The notes under the pieces: generated by a model
Seen by the model: the letters and a program-made list of their open reading frames with translations, nothing else
Databases searched by the model: none
Told to the model about the DNA's origin: nothing
In this document: piece by piece, positions 35,602 through 43,957 of the stretch
Layout: each line of letters opens with the position of its first letter
Position numbering within the stretch: position 1 is the first letter of the stretch
NCBI RefSeq assembly: GCF_001457035.1
Contig: NZ_KQ758617.1
Span: forward strand, 1,302,001-1,366,000
Origin: Fictibacillus enclensis
GTDB lineage: Bacteria > Bacillota > Bacilli > Bacillales > Fictibacillaceae
DNA length: 64,000 bases
Reading direction: 5' to 3'
Position numbers and translations under genes: made by a program

Positions 35602-36495
35602 ATGTCGGAAGAAACACAAGAGAAATTGCTGTTAATCGATGGGTTTAACCTGCTGAGCAGATGTTATTTTGCGACAGCATACGGTAAGGAATGGGATCAG
35701 CTTACGCGCAATTCACAGGGCTTATTCATCAATGGCCTTCGGGCAAAGATCCAAAAGCTTCTTCAGCTTGTAAGAATTCATGAACCTACACATTTGGCCA
35801 TCGCGTGGGATGTAAAGCGAAATGAAACATTGCGCAAAGAAAAGTTCCAGGACTACAAGGGAACTAGAAACGAGCTTCCGGAACCATTGATCCAGCAGTA
35901 CGAAACAGCGGTTACGCTCTTTAATACGTTAGGTCTTCCGCAGTTTACCATTCCGAGATATGAAGCAGATGATATTATCGGTACGTTTACCCAGAAATGG
36001 CGGGATGAAAAACAGGGAGAATGCATCGTCTACAGCAATGACCGTGATTTGCTGCAGCTTTTGTGCGAACAAACCTCCCAGCTTATTGCTGCCAAAAAGG
36101 GTGAAATCAAATATACAGTGCATGATTTCCGCGATGACTATGGAATTGAGCCTTCCCAATGGGTGGATGTGAAAGCATTGCTTGGTGATAAGAGTGACAA
36201 TATCCCCGGCGTAGCAGGGGTCGGCGAGAAAGCAGCGCTTCCTTTGGTTCAGCAATACGGAAGCGTGGAAGGCATCTATGAATCCGTGGATGAACTGGAT
36301 GTGAAATATAAAAGATATTTCAAGAAGCTTCAACTTGGTCGTGAGATGGCGTTCCTAAGCCGCGACCTTTGCGAAATCTACAGGGATGTTCCTGATATTG
36401 TGGATTTGAATTTTGATGATATCCGAATCAAAGTCAATCGTTCGTTATTGAAGGACGAATTATCCAGACTTGAAATCAATGTCAGAGTGGGCTGA
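35602..36495 (+). CDS. ypcP: 5'-3' exonuclease / flap endonuclease YpcP
   Basis: Stand-alone homologue of the DNA polymerase I 5'-nuclease domain, 297 residues; in Bacillus it removes RNA primers and flaps together with PolA. PIN-like N-terminus LLLIDGFNLLSRCYFA, DYKGTRNELPEPL, acidic metal cluster YEADDIIGTF and VYSNDRDLLQLL, then the H3TH motif LGDKSDNIPGVAGVGEKAAL. ATG at 35602 has GGTGG 5 bases upstream; an ATG at 35590 is also in frame. Confidence 0.94.
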   Translation: MSEETQEKLLLIDGFNLLSRCYFATAYGKEWDQLTRNSQGLFINGLRAKIQKLLQLVRIHEPTHLAIAWDVKRNETLRKEKFQDYKGTRNELPEPLIQQYETAVTLFNTLGLPQFTIPRYEADDIIGTFTQKWRDEKQGECIVYSNDRDLLQLLCEQTSQLIAAKKGEIKYTVHDFRDDYGIEPSQWVDVKALLGDKSDNIPGVAGVGEKAALPLVQQYGSVEGIYESVDELDVKYKRYFKKLQLGREMAFLSRDLCEIYRDVPDIVDLNFDDIRIKVNRSLLKDELSRLEINVRVG

Positions 36496-36515
36496 AAATG
36501 GCCTGCTCTTTTTTT
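36485..36515 (+). terminator. ypcP terminator
   Basis: Eight-base-pair stem GAGTGGGC/GCCTGCTC with two G-T pairs, followed by seven T residues; overlaps the ypcP stop. Confidence 0.7.
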
Positions 36516-36912
36516 ATGTGGTTTTATTCATCTGGACGGCCTTACGGGCGAGGTCGTCAGCCACCTTATTCTGTTTGCTTGGGATCCATTTGATAAAAAA
36601 CAATTGCAATGCCTCCATCTTTGCCAGCGCTTCCTGAAGGAGGCCGTCATATCGTTTGTCTTTGGCAAAACGTTTTTCAACTGCCCGGTCAACCGCCTGG
36701 GAATCTGTTCGGAATGACACGGAATCATACTTCTTTTCCAAACAAATATCAAGAGCGAGAAGCAAGGCTTTGAACTCCGCTTCATGATTGGAGAGGCTGC
36801 CGAGTGGGATACTGTGTTGTTCAACTTTACCATTTCCCAGTTTAATAAAGATCCCAGCTCCCGATGGCCCGGGGTCTCCCGCACTGGCTCCGTCAATATA
36901 AACTTCAATCAC
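36514..36912 (-). CDS. ypdQ: RNase HI family protein YpdQ
   Basis: 132 residues, RNase H fold. Acidic residues in the usual places: YIDGASAGDPGPSG, HEAEFKALLLAL (Glu), FRTDSQAV (Asp), and VADDLARKA near the end. The DEDD set looks present, but B. subtilis YpdQ is reported to have little RNase H activity (from memory), so function is open. Start GTG at 36912 behind GGAGGGATG. Convergent with ypcP. Confidence 0.88.
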   Translation of the reverse strand: MIEVYIDGASAGDPGPSGAGIFIKLGNGKVEQHSIPLGSLSNHEAEFKALLLALDICLEKKYDSVSFRTDSQAVDRAVEKRFAKDKRYDGLLQEALAKMEALQLFFIKWIPSKQNKVADDLARKAVQMNKTT

Positions 36913-36994
36913 CTATCATCCCTCCTGTTAGTTCTATTATAGCCAAATGGGATACAATAAGGTAAGTGATTAATTTTGATTGGAGGTCATGGTT

Positions 36995-37657
36995 TTGAAA
37001 CTGACGCTTGAATGGGAGTACAAACCTGCAAAGTCTAAAGAAACGGTCCGATTTGTATCAGATCCTGTTACAGTTGAGCGTGCTGTACAGCTTGCGGCTG
37101 ATATTGAGAAAACAGGCCGGCTTGGCAATATGAGTTTTATGGATGAATCCGGAATTTATTGGTCCAGGAAAGAACTTCAAAAAATGGTGGCGGTCATCTT
37201 GACAGAGCCAACAGATATTGTTGCCTACTTTGACGGGGGCTTCCAAAAGGATATCCAGGAATCCGGCCAGGGGGTAGCGATCTATTATACACAAAGCCAC
37301 AAGCATTACCGCGTAAGGACGAATGCCGCGTTCGACGAGATTTCATCCAACAGCGAATCGGAATATGCTGCTCTCTGGCTTCTCGTCAATGAATTGGACG
37401 CCTTGGGTGTTCACCATACGTCTGTAACGATAAAAGGCGATTCGATGGGAGTAATCCATCAAATGAGCGGGGAATGGCCTTGCTATGAAGAAAACCTTCA
37501 GCGGTGGATGGATCGGATTGAAGAAAAAATGAAAAAACTCGGGCTTCAGCCTGTCTATAAACTCTTGAACCGAAATGACAATAAAGAAGCAGATACCCTG
37601 GCCACTCAGGCGTTGAATGGCAATATCATTCATGGAAAAAAAGAAATAATTGATTAA
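36995..37657 (+). CDS. ypeP: RNase H-like domain protein YpeP
   Basis: 220 residues: an N-terminal domain of about 75 residues, then an RNase H-fold domain (YFDGGFQKDIQESGQGVAIY, SESEYAALWLLVNEL, IKGDSMGVIHQM, NKEADTLA). The acidic positions D, E, D, D are present. Adjacent and divergent to ypdQ, another RNase H fold. Start is probably TTG at 36995, 8 bases after GGAGG; the ATG at 36989 lies too close to that site. Confidence 0.86.
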   Translation: MKLTLEWEYKPAKSKETVRFVSDPVTVERAVQLAADIEKTGRLGNMSFMDESGIYWSRKELQKMVAVILTEPTDIVAYFDGGFQKDIQESGQGVAIYYTQSHKHYRVRTNAAFDEISSNSESEYAALWLLVNELDALGVHHTSVTIKGDSMGVIHQMSGEWPCYEENLQRWMDRIEEKMKKLGLQPVYKLLNRNDNKEADTLATQALNGNIIHGKKEIID

Positions 37658-37699
37658 AGCCATTTTGGATTGATACAATTTAGAGGAATCTTTTTTAGA

Positions 37700-37993
37700 A
37701 TGGGATGGGATATTTTGTCGCAGTTTTCAATCCAGGACTATTTCCAGCACCTTGCATCCAAAGGGATTAAATTGAAAGAAAGCGATACAGCATTTATTGA
37801 ATTCGGAAAACACTTCACCGGGATGAGTGATTATATGGTCAGTATATCGATCGAAATCACATTGAAGGTCCAACGGGAGTTTGATGGAAGTTATTATATT
37901 GCTCTTCTGGAAGGTTTTAAAGAAAATAACATTACGACAAAGAAAAAAGCGTATGCGTATGTAAACAATCTTGAACTGGAACTTACCGTTTAA
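37700..37993 (+). CDS. Unrecognised 97-residue protein
   Basis: Soluble, no cysteines, mixed alpha/beta: ILSQFSIQDYFQHLASKGI, then FGKHFTGMSDYMVSISIEITL. I do not recognise the family. Follows ypeP by 42 bases on the same strand, probably co-transcribed. The ATG at 37700 has AGAGGAA at a rather long 11-12 base spacing, so the start is uncertain; the frame extends to a TTG at 37670. Confidence 0.7.
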   Translation: MGWDILSQFSIQDYFQHLASKGIKLKESDTAFIEFGKHFTGMSDYMVSISIEITLKVQREFDGSYYIALLEGFKENNITTKKKAYAYVNNLELELTV

Positions 37994-38003
37994 TATTCAT
38001 AAT

Positions 38004-38030
38004 AAAAAGCCGGAAATTCTCCGGCTTTTC
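38004..38030. terminator. Bidirectional terminator
   Basis: Stem AAAAGCCGG/CCGGCTTTT with a 7-nt loop, between convergent genes. Confidence 0.88.
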
Positions 38031-38035
38031 TTTCT

Positions 38036-38287
38036 TTAAGGCTTTAATGCCTCATTAATTTGCTGTTCACATTGCTGAAGAGTCTCTTTGGCATGCTCCA
38101 AAAACATCCCATCCATGCCAGTGGGGGTTTTGAGTGCTTCCTCATACTGCTGTTTGGCGGTATCAAGCGCTTCTTTGGCTGCATGCAGCTGTCCCGGGTC
38201 CATGCTCATTGTTGCATGTCCGATGATTCGCTGTGCACTCTGGATTGACATATCCACTTGTTTTAACTCATTGTACGGTTCTGACAT
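38036..38287 (-). CDS. DUF2564-like small protein
   Basis: 83 residues, helical: NELKQVDMSIQSAQRIIGHA then TMSMDPGQLHAAKEALDTA. The SAQ-IIGHATMSMD pattern resembles the DUF2564 family of Bacillus cytosolic proteins as I remember it. Function unknown. The ATG at 38287 lies about 7 bases after AGGTG; an upstream GTG (38296) overlaps that site. Confidence 0.78.
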   Translation of the reverse strand: MSEPYNELKQVDMSIQSAQRIIGHATMSMDPGQLHAAKEALDTAKQQYEEALKTPTGMDGMFLEHAKETLQQCEQQINEALKP

Positions 38288-38367
38288 CCCATTCACCTAC
38301 CTGTTTTTGAATTAGTATGTCTACAGCAGCCATTTTTTATAAGGAAAGAAGAAAGTAGGGAGTAAAT

Positions 38368-39009
38368 TTGAACAAAATACTGGAAGCGGCAGAAAACTAT
38401 GCAAAAGCGGTGCTTGGTTACGAAGGGAGCGGGCATGACTGGTGGCATATTTACAGAGTGAACAAACTGGCCTGTTCGATCGCAAGGGAAGAAGGGGCAA
38501 ATCTTTTCATTTGCAGCCTGGCTGCTCTCTTGCATGACATTGCCGATGAGAAATTGAATGGTTCAGAAGAAGAGGGCCTTCAAAAAGTCGAACGGTGGTT
38601 GAAAGAGAACGATGTCCCTGCGCATGTAAGCACAGAGGTTCTCAATATCATTTCAACCATGTCCTATAAAGGCGGCAACACAGGTTTGATGTCGTCGCTT
38701 GAAGGCAAGGTGGTTCAGGATGCTGACAGGCTCGATGCCATCGGAGCCATTGGTATTGCACGGACATTTGTTTACTCGGGGCATATCGGACAGTTGATTT
38801 ATGACCCGGATATTATGGTCAGAAGCAGTATGACAAAAGACGAGTACCGGAACGGGACGTCTACTGCCGTGAACCATTTTTACGAAAAACTTCTAAAACT
38901 CAAAAGCAGGATGAATACTGAATATGGAAAAAAGCTGGCAGCTCGCCGCCATGAAGAAATGGAGCACTTTTTGGGCGTCTTTTTTGAGGAGTGGGAAGGA
39001 AGACGATAA
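38368..39009 (+). CDS. ypgQ: HD-domain phosphohydrolase YpgQ
   Basis: 213 residues. HD metal motif: HDWWHIYRV (first His), LAALLHDIADEK (HD), then VQDADRLDAIGAIGIARTF. B. subtilis YpgQ is a metal-dependent (d)NTP pyrophosphohydrolase, so a nucleotide-cleaning role is likely. Start is TTG at 38368 after AGGGAG. Lies head-to-tail with the convergent ferredoxin gene. Confidence 0.9.
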   Translation: MNKILEAAENYAKAVLGYEGSGHDWWHIYRVNKLACSIAREEGANLFICSLAALLHDIADEKLNGSEEEGLQKVERWLKENDVPAHVSTEVLNIISTMSYKGGNTGLMSSLEGKVVQDADRLDAIGAIGIARTFVYSGHIGQLIYDPDIMVRSSMTKDEYRNGTSTAVNHFYEKLLKLKSRMNTEYGKKLAARRHEEMEHFLGVFFEEWEGRR

Positions 39010-39064
39010 AAAGAAGGGGAGATCCGCATGGATTAAGCGGGTTCCCCCAGGCAGTGGCAGTGGT

Positions 39065-39385
39065 TTATTCTGCTGGACGTGGTCCTGCGTCAAGTCCATC
39101 TTTGGAGGAAGTCATGGCGGGTGCAATTTCAGCATCCCCATTAACTCTTACCTGGCAGGAAAGGCGGATATTTTCACCGAGGCCTTTCGTTTCGATGATG
39201 TTTCGTTCAGCTTCGCCCATCTCACCGAAGCTGCCCTGCAGCACTTCCACCCGGCAGGTTGTGCACCTTGCATTGCCCCCGCAACGGTGAAGAATATCCA
39301 CTCCTTGGTCTTCAAGTCCAAGAACGAGTTTCTTGCCGTTTTCAATTTCATATTCGCCGAAACCTTTAACAGTGATCTTTGCCAT
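39065..39385 (-). CDS. [2Fe-2S] ferredoxin
   Basis: 106 residues, adrenodoxin/plant-type fold. Cluster ligands Cys35, Cys41, Cys44 and Cys77 (CGGNARCTTC then LSCQ). Soluble electron carrier; partner not evident nearby. The C-terminus from about 90 is an extra polar tail (MTSSKDGLDAGPRPAE). The ATG at 39385 follows AAAGGAGG. Confidence 0.92.
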   Translation of the reverse strand: MAKITVKGFGEYEIENGKKLVLGLEDQGVDILHRCGGNARCTTCRVEVLQGSFGEMGEAERNIIETKGLGENIRLSCQVRVNGDAEIAPAMTSSKDGLDAGPRPAE

Positions 39386-39563
39386 AAAAATGAACCTCCT
39401 TTAATTATGTAAATTGTAATCCCTTCCATTATAGTATACATGGGTCTGCAGCAAAAATAAAAATGCGGATACACTATAAAGGCAGGAAAAGCAACATTAT
39501 CTTTTATGTCTGTTTTTTTGTAGAATAAGAATAGCACGTATTTTTACAGGGGGTACACCACAG

Positions 39564-41252
39564 ATGACAAAGGAAGTTACACACAAGTCCGACATCGAGA
39601 TTGCACAAGAAGCAAGCATGAAACGCATTGATGAGATTGCTGCCCAGCTAAACCTGACCGAAGAGGATTGGGAACCATACGGGCGCTATAAAGCCAAGTT
39701 ATCCCTGGATTTATTTGATAAACTAAAAACCGCACCGGAAGGCAAGGTGGTTTTGGTGACTTCCATCAATCCGACACCCGCCGGAGAAGGAAAATCGACC
39801 GTCACCGTCGGTCTTGGCCAGGCATTGAACCGGATTGGTGAAAAAGCGATCATTGCACTTCGTGAACCCTCGCTTGGACCGAGCATGGGACTAAAAGGAG
39901 GAGCGGCTGGGGGAGGCTATTCACAAGTCATACCAATGGAAGAAATCAATCTTCATTTTACCGGGGATATTCACGCGATTACAACAGCAAACAATGCGTT
40001 GGCTGCATTCATCGATAATCATATACACCGTGGAAACGAGCTGAATATCGATCCCCGCCGCATTGTCTGGAAACGGGTAATTGACATGAATGATCGCGCC
40101 TTGCGTAACATCGTGATTGGCCTGGGCGGACCGATACAGGGTGTACCGCGTGAGGATGGTTTTGACATAACTGTTGCCTCAGAAGTGATGGCCATTTTCT
40201 GTCTCGCCCGGGATCTGAAAGATTTAAAGAAAAAGCTTTCCCGAATGGTGGTTGCTTATACATATGATAACCAGCCAATTACCGTTAGTGATCTGAAGGT
40301 GGAAGGTGCTCTTACCCTGTTGTTAAAGGATGCGCTCCGCCCCAATCTGGTACAAACCCTGGAAAATACACCTGCCATTATACATGGAGGGCCATTTGCG
40401 AATATTGCCCACGGCTGCAACAGCATCATTGCGACCAAATTGGCCAGCAAGCTAGGTGACTTTGTGGTCACCGAAGCAGGATTTGGAGCGGATTTGGGTG
40501 CAGAGAAGTTTTTAAATATTAAATCACGATACGGCGAACTCAAGCCAAGTGCAGTTGTTATTGTTGCCACAGCCCGTGCACTGAAAATGCATGGCGGTGT
40601 GGATAAGGCTCAACTATCGGGTGAGAATGTAGCCGCCCTTGCAAAAGGGATTGCCAACCTTGAAAAGCACATTGAAACCATTCAGGCGTTCGGTCTGCCG
40701 TTTGTCGTGGCATTGAACCGGTTTGTATCGGATCATGATGAGGAAGTTCAGCATATCCTGAATTGGTGCAGAGAGCGAAACATTCCTGTGGAGATTGCAG
40801 ACGTCTGGCTAAAAGGCGGAGAAGGCGGCGAGGATTTGGCACGCACAGTGCTGAACATCATCGAATCCCAAACGAATGCCTTTGAACCTTTGTATACGCT
40901 TGATCAGCCCCTGGAAGAAAAAATAATTACCATCGCCGAAAAGGTATATGGTGCGGCAGGTGTCCAATTCTCGCAAAAAGCGTTGGCACAGCTCAGAGAA
41001 TTTGAACAGCAAGGCTGGTCTACCCTTCCTGTGTGCATGGCTAAAACACAGTATTCCTTGTCGGATGATCCTAAGAAGCTCGGGCGGCCGACGGAATTTG
41101 TGATTACCATTCGCGAATTAAAAGCATCCATAGGCGCCGGCTTTATTGTTGCGCTCACCGGGGATGTCATGACAATGCCAGGCCTTCCGAAGTCACCGGC
41201 TGCCCTGAACATGGATGTTACGGAAGATGGAAAAGCGGTAGGATTGTTTTAA
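39564..41252 (+). CDS. fhs: Formate-tetrahydrofolate ligase
   Basis: Makes 10-formyl-THF from formate, THF and ATP. 562 residues, the usual length. P-loop-like [18 protein letters not shown], the signature [24 protein letters not shown], and [13 protein letters not shown] near the end. Monocistronic. With a selenocysteine system in the genome a selenium-containing formate dehydrogenase may share the formate pool, but none is in this window. Confidence 0.97.
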   Translation: MTKEVTHKSDIEIAQEASMKRIDEIAAQLNLTEEDWEPYGRYKAKLSLDLFDKLKTAPEGKVVLVTSINPTPAGEGKSTVTVGLGQALNRIGEKAIIALREPSLGPSMGLKGGAAGGGYSQVIPMEEINLHFTGDIHAITTANNALAAFIDNHIHRGNELNIDPRRIVWKRVIDMNDRALRNIVIGLGGPIQGVPREDGFDITVASEVMAIFCLARDLKDLKKKLSRMVVAYTYDNQPITVSDLKVEGALTLLLKDALRPNLVQTLENTPAIIHGGPFANIAHGCNSIIATKLASKLGDFVVTEAGFGADLGAEKFLNIKSRYGELKPSAVVIVATARALKMHGGVDKAQLSGENVAALAKGIANLEKHIETIQAFGLPFVVALNRFVSDHDEEVQHILNWCRERNIPVEIADVWLKGGEGGEDLARTVLNIIESQTNAFEPLYTLDQPLEEKIITIAEKVYGAAGVQFSQKALAQLREFEQQGWSTLPVCMAKTQYSLSDDPKKLGRPTEFVITIRELKASIGAGFIVALTGDVMTMPGLPKSPAALNMDVTEDGKAVGLF

Positions 41253-41297
41253 AGAACGCATCAGGTCTGCTATACTTAGCGGAGGGAGGCTGATCGA

Positions 41298-41447
41298 ATG
41301 AAACCTTTACAAATATCTGCGGAGACAGCTGTTATGCTGTCCGAAAAACTTAATGTTCCGTTAGAGCAAATCATGCATATGCCGCAGCACATCCTGATCA
41401 AAAAACTGATGGAATTGGAAGCCGAAGAAAACAAGAAAGATGAATAA
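41298..41447 (+). CDS. yycC: YycC-like small protein
   Basis: 49 residues: KPLQISAETAVMLSEKLNVP then LEQIMHMPQHILIKKLMELE, closely like B. subtilis YycC. Helical, function unknown. The ATG follows GGAGGGAGGCTGATCGA; a promoter-like TATACT sits 30 bases upstream. Too short for most gene callers. Confidence 0.85.
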   Translation: MKPLQISAETAVMLSEKLNVPLEQIMHMPQHILIKKLMELEAEENKKDE

Positions 41448-41456
41448 TGGGAAAAA

Positions 41457-41495
41457 GGAAGCCTGCTTTCTAAAAAAGTAGGTTTCTATTTTTGA
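41457..41495 (+). terminator. yycC terminator
   Basis: Ten-base-pair stem AAGCCTGCTT/AAGTAGGTTT with two G-T pairs, then a short interrupted T-tract (CTATTTTT). Confidence 0.6.
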
Positions 41496-41511
41496 TATAA
41501 AGGTGAATACT

Positions 41512-41556
41512 ATGAAAAAGAGCAAAAGGATTGAGCGGTTATGGAAAATAAGTTAA
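41512..41556 (+). CDS. Possible 14-codon upstream peptide overlapping cvfB
   Basis: ATG at 41512, behind AAAGGTG at good spacing, reads MKKSKRIERLWKIS and stops at 41556, 15 bases past the cvfB ATG in a different frame. cvfB itself has only a poorly spaced AAAAGGA inside this peptide gene. The layout suggests translational coupling; it could also be chance. Confidence 0.4.
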   Translation: MKKSKRIERLWKIS

Positions 41557-42401
41557 GGGCCGGAGAAGTCACGGCCTTAAAAGTGGCGAGATTGAGTGAG
41601 TTTGGCTATTTTTTAAGCAATGGTGCAGAGGATGTAATGCTTCACAAACGCGAAGCATCACGGGAGTTGAAAGAAGGAGAAACCGTTGATGTCTTTTTAT
41701 ATCAAGATCATGAGGGCCGCCTTTCGGCAACGATGTCACAGCCAAAAGTAAGGCTGGACACACTGGCCTGGCTAACGGTCGTCGGCTCTCAAAAACGACT
41801 CGGAGTATTTCTCGATATGGGCATACATAAAGATGTATTATTGTCCAATGATGACCTTCCGGGGCCGTTGGATCAATGGCCGGTTATTGGAGATCAGTTG
41901 TACTGCGGACTCCGTCTTGATAAAAAAGGCAGACTGTTTGCCGACCTTGCCACTGAACAGGAGATTGTGGATCAAGCGGAATCGGCAGAAGAAAACCAAT
42001 TTAATCTGATTGTGACAGGCCATGTTTACAAACTCAATGAAGCAGGAGCTTTGGTGTTTACGGAAAATCATCTGATTGGTTTTATTCACAACGATGAAAT
42101 GACGCGCCGGCTCCGGCTTGGCGAACAGGTGGAGTGCCGTGTAACGTTTGTGAGAGAAGACGGAAGAGTCAATCTTTCCATGAAGCCAAGAAAAGAACAG
42201 GCGTATAATGAAGATGCAGAAATGATCTATCAGTACTTGAAGAATCATAAAGGCCAGATGCCGTATACCGATAAATCGGACCCGGATGACATCAAAAATG
42301 AATTTGACATCAGTAAGGCAGCATTTAAACGGGCACTTGGTAAATTAATTAAAGAAAACAAAGTGAAGCAGGAAAACGGAATGACGTTTTTAAAAATTTA
42401 A
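41541..42401 (+). CDS. cvfB: CvfB-like RNA-binding protein (YitL), S1 domains
   Basis: 286 residues: three S1-like OB domains then a C-terminal winged helix. S1 signatures: GEVTALKVARLSEFGYFL, VVGSQKRLGVFLDMGIHKDVLL, and RVTFVREDGRVNLSMKPR; the winged helix follows from about 225 (YQYLKNHKGQMPYTDKSDP). The Staphylococcus aureus homologue affects virulence gene expression and binds RNA. The ribosome site is weak, see the overlapping upstream peptide. Confidence 0.92.
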   Translation: MENKLRAGEVTALKVARLSEFGYFLSNGAEDVMLHKREASRELKEGETVDVFLYQDHEGRLSATMSQPKVRLDTLAWLTVVGSQKRLGVFLDMGIHKDVLLSNDDLPGPLDQWPVIGDQLYCGLRLDKKGRLFADLATEQEIVDQAESAEENQFNLIVTGHVYKLNEAGALVFTENHLIGFIHNDEMTRRLRLGEQVECRVTFVREDGRVNLSMKPRKEQAYNEDAEMIYQYLKNHKGQMPYTDKSDPDDIKNEFDISKAAFKRALGKLIKENKVKQENGMTFLKI

Positions 42402-42409
42402 CGATGGGG

Positions 42410-42442
42410 AAAGCATGCGGATTTTTTCTGTATGCTTTTTTG
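42410..42442 (+). terminator. cvfB terminator
   Basis: Stem AAGCATGC/GTATGCTT (one G-T pair) and a T-run of six. Confidence 0.8.
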
Positions 42443-42519
42443 TGTACGGTGAAAAACGGTTAGTGATAGCCAAAGAGGGAGATAGTAGGGAGGAATGATA
42501 ACCTTGGAGGGAATTTGAA

Positions 42520-43938
42520 ATGAACGAACATAAGCTTGGATTGCCGGTGCTCACCGCATTGGTTATAGGAAACATGGTTGGATCGGGGATATTTATGCTG
42601 CCCCGTTCGCTGGCCGAAGTAGCGAGTCCTGGAGGTGTTCTGGGCGCATGGTTGGTTACAGGATTGGGTGTATTGTTGACGGCCCTGGTGTTCGGCAACC
42701 TTGCCATGAGAAAACCCTCTTTGAATGGCGGACCGCAAAACTATGCGAAGGCCTTATTTAAGGAGGGCTCTGAAACCTCGCTGGTCGCAGGCTATCTCGT
42801 GGGCTGGGGATATTGGGTGGCAAACTTTGCGGGCAACGTGGCAATCATTACGACGTTTGCCAGCTACCTGTCCACCTTCTTTCCGGTGATGACCAGTAAA
42901 CACCCTCTTTTTACGGCAGGAAGCACAGATGTCACACTTGGGGGCGGGATCACTTTTTTGGTGTGTTCTGCATTATTGTGGGGTCTTCATTTTATGATCC
43001 TGAAAGGAATCGAAGGGGCAGGGAAGGCGAATCTGGTAGCAACCGTGGCAAAGGTTGCGGGATTCTTGTTTTTTATCTTGATCTGTTTGTTTGCTTTTCA
43101 ATCCAGCTACCTGACTCCCTTTGTTGAACCGAAGCAGAGCAGCTCGGGAGAAACAATCGGGTTTATGGGTCAGTTGAATGCAGCGGCCATTTCCACCCTT
43201 TGGGCATTTGTTGGCGTGGAATCTGCGGTGGTTTTCTCCAACCGGGCCAAAAGGCAAAATGATGTAAAGAAGGCGACCATCATCGGGCTCCTGATTGCTC
43301 TTTTGATTTATATAGGGATTACGGTTCTTGTCATGGGAACTCTTCCTCAAAAGGAACTTATTCATTCACAAAAGCCCCTTGTGGATGCACTGGAAAGTGT
43401 CATCGGTCCGTCGGGAAGCAGTATTATGGCTATTCTAGGCCTGATCTCATTGTTTGGAGCGACCATAGGATGGATTTTGCTCGCAGCCGAGGTTCCCTAT
43501 CAAGCCGCCAACAAATCGATGTTTATTCCGGCGTTCGCAAAAGAAAACCGATACGGCGCCCCTTCTTTTTCATTGATTGTCACTAATATTATGACACAGC
43601 TTTTTATTTTTTCCGTAGTTTCCCAATCAATGGCTGATGCATTTGATTTCGTCATTTTTGTTGCAACACTGGCTTTCCTCGTTCCTTATTTGATGGCTTC
43701 CCTGTATCAGGTAAAACTCGTTTTCACCGGGGAAACGTATGAAGGAGCTTCAAGATCGAGATTTGGCGACGGACTGATTGCGGTTCTTGCTGCCCTGTAT
43801 TCGTTATGGGTTATAAAAGCAGGTACGGAGGATATTAAAACCTTCCTTTTTGGCATGTCACTTTTGATATCGGGAATCGTTTTTTATCCGCTCGTACGCA
43901 AGCATACCCTGAACAAGGAAAAAGGACAGCATGAATGA
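42520..43938 (+). CDS. Amino acid antiporter/permease, APC family (ArcD/YvsH-like)
   Basis: 472 residues, 12 predicted membrane helices. First helix motif LVIGNMVGSGIFMLPRSLAE is the APC substrate-binding loop. The sequence is closest in style to basic amino acid/polyamine antiporters (arginine:ornithine or lysine). A lysine link to the kam operon 8 kb away is possible but unproven. The ATG follows TTGGAGGGAATTTGAA. Confidence 0.88.
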   Translation: MNEHKLGLPVLTALVIGNMVGSGIFMLPRSLAEVASPGGVLGAWLVTGLGVLLTALVFGNLAMRKPSLNGGPQNYAKALFKEGSETSLVAGYLVGWGYWVANFAGNVAIITTFASYLSTFFPVMTSKHPLFTAGSTDVTLGGGITFLVCSALLWGLHFMILKGIEGAGKANLVATVAKVAGFLFFILICLFAFQSSYLTPFVEPKQSSSGETIGFMGQLNAAAISTLWAFVGVESAVVFSNRAKRQNDVKKATIIGLLIALLIYIGITVLVMGTLPQKELIHSQKPLVDALESVIGPSGSSIMAILGLISLFGATIGWILLAAEVPYQAANKSMFIPAFAKENRYGAPSFSLIVTNIMTQLFIFSVVSQSMADAFDFVIFVATLAFLVPYLMASLYQVKLVFTGETYEGASRSRFGDGLIAVLAALYSLWVIKAGTEDIKTFLFGMSLLISGIVFYPLVRKHTLNKEKGQHE

Positions 43939-43954
43939 AATGCTGTCCTTTTTT
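43918..43954. terminator. Bidirectional terminator, APC gene / actP
   Basis: Perfect 11-bp stem AAGGACAGCAT/ATGCTGTCCTT with A- and T-runs; overlaps the end of the APC gene. Confidence 0.9.
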
Positions 43955-43957
43955 CGG

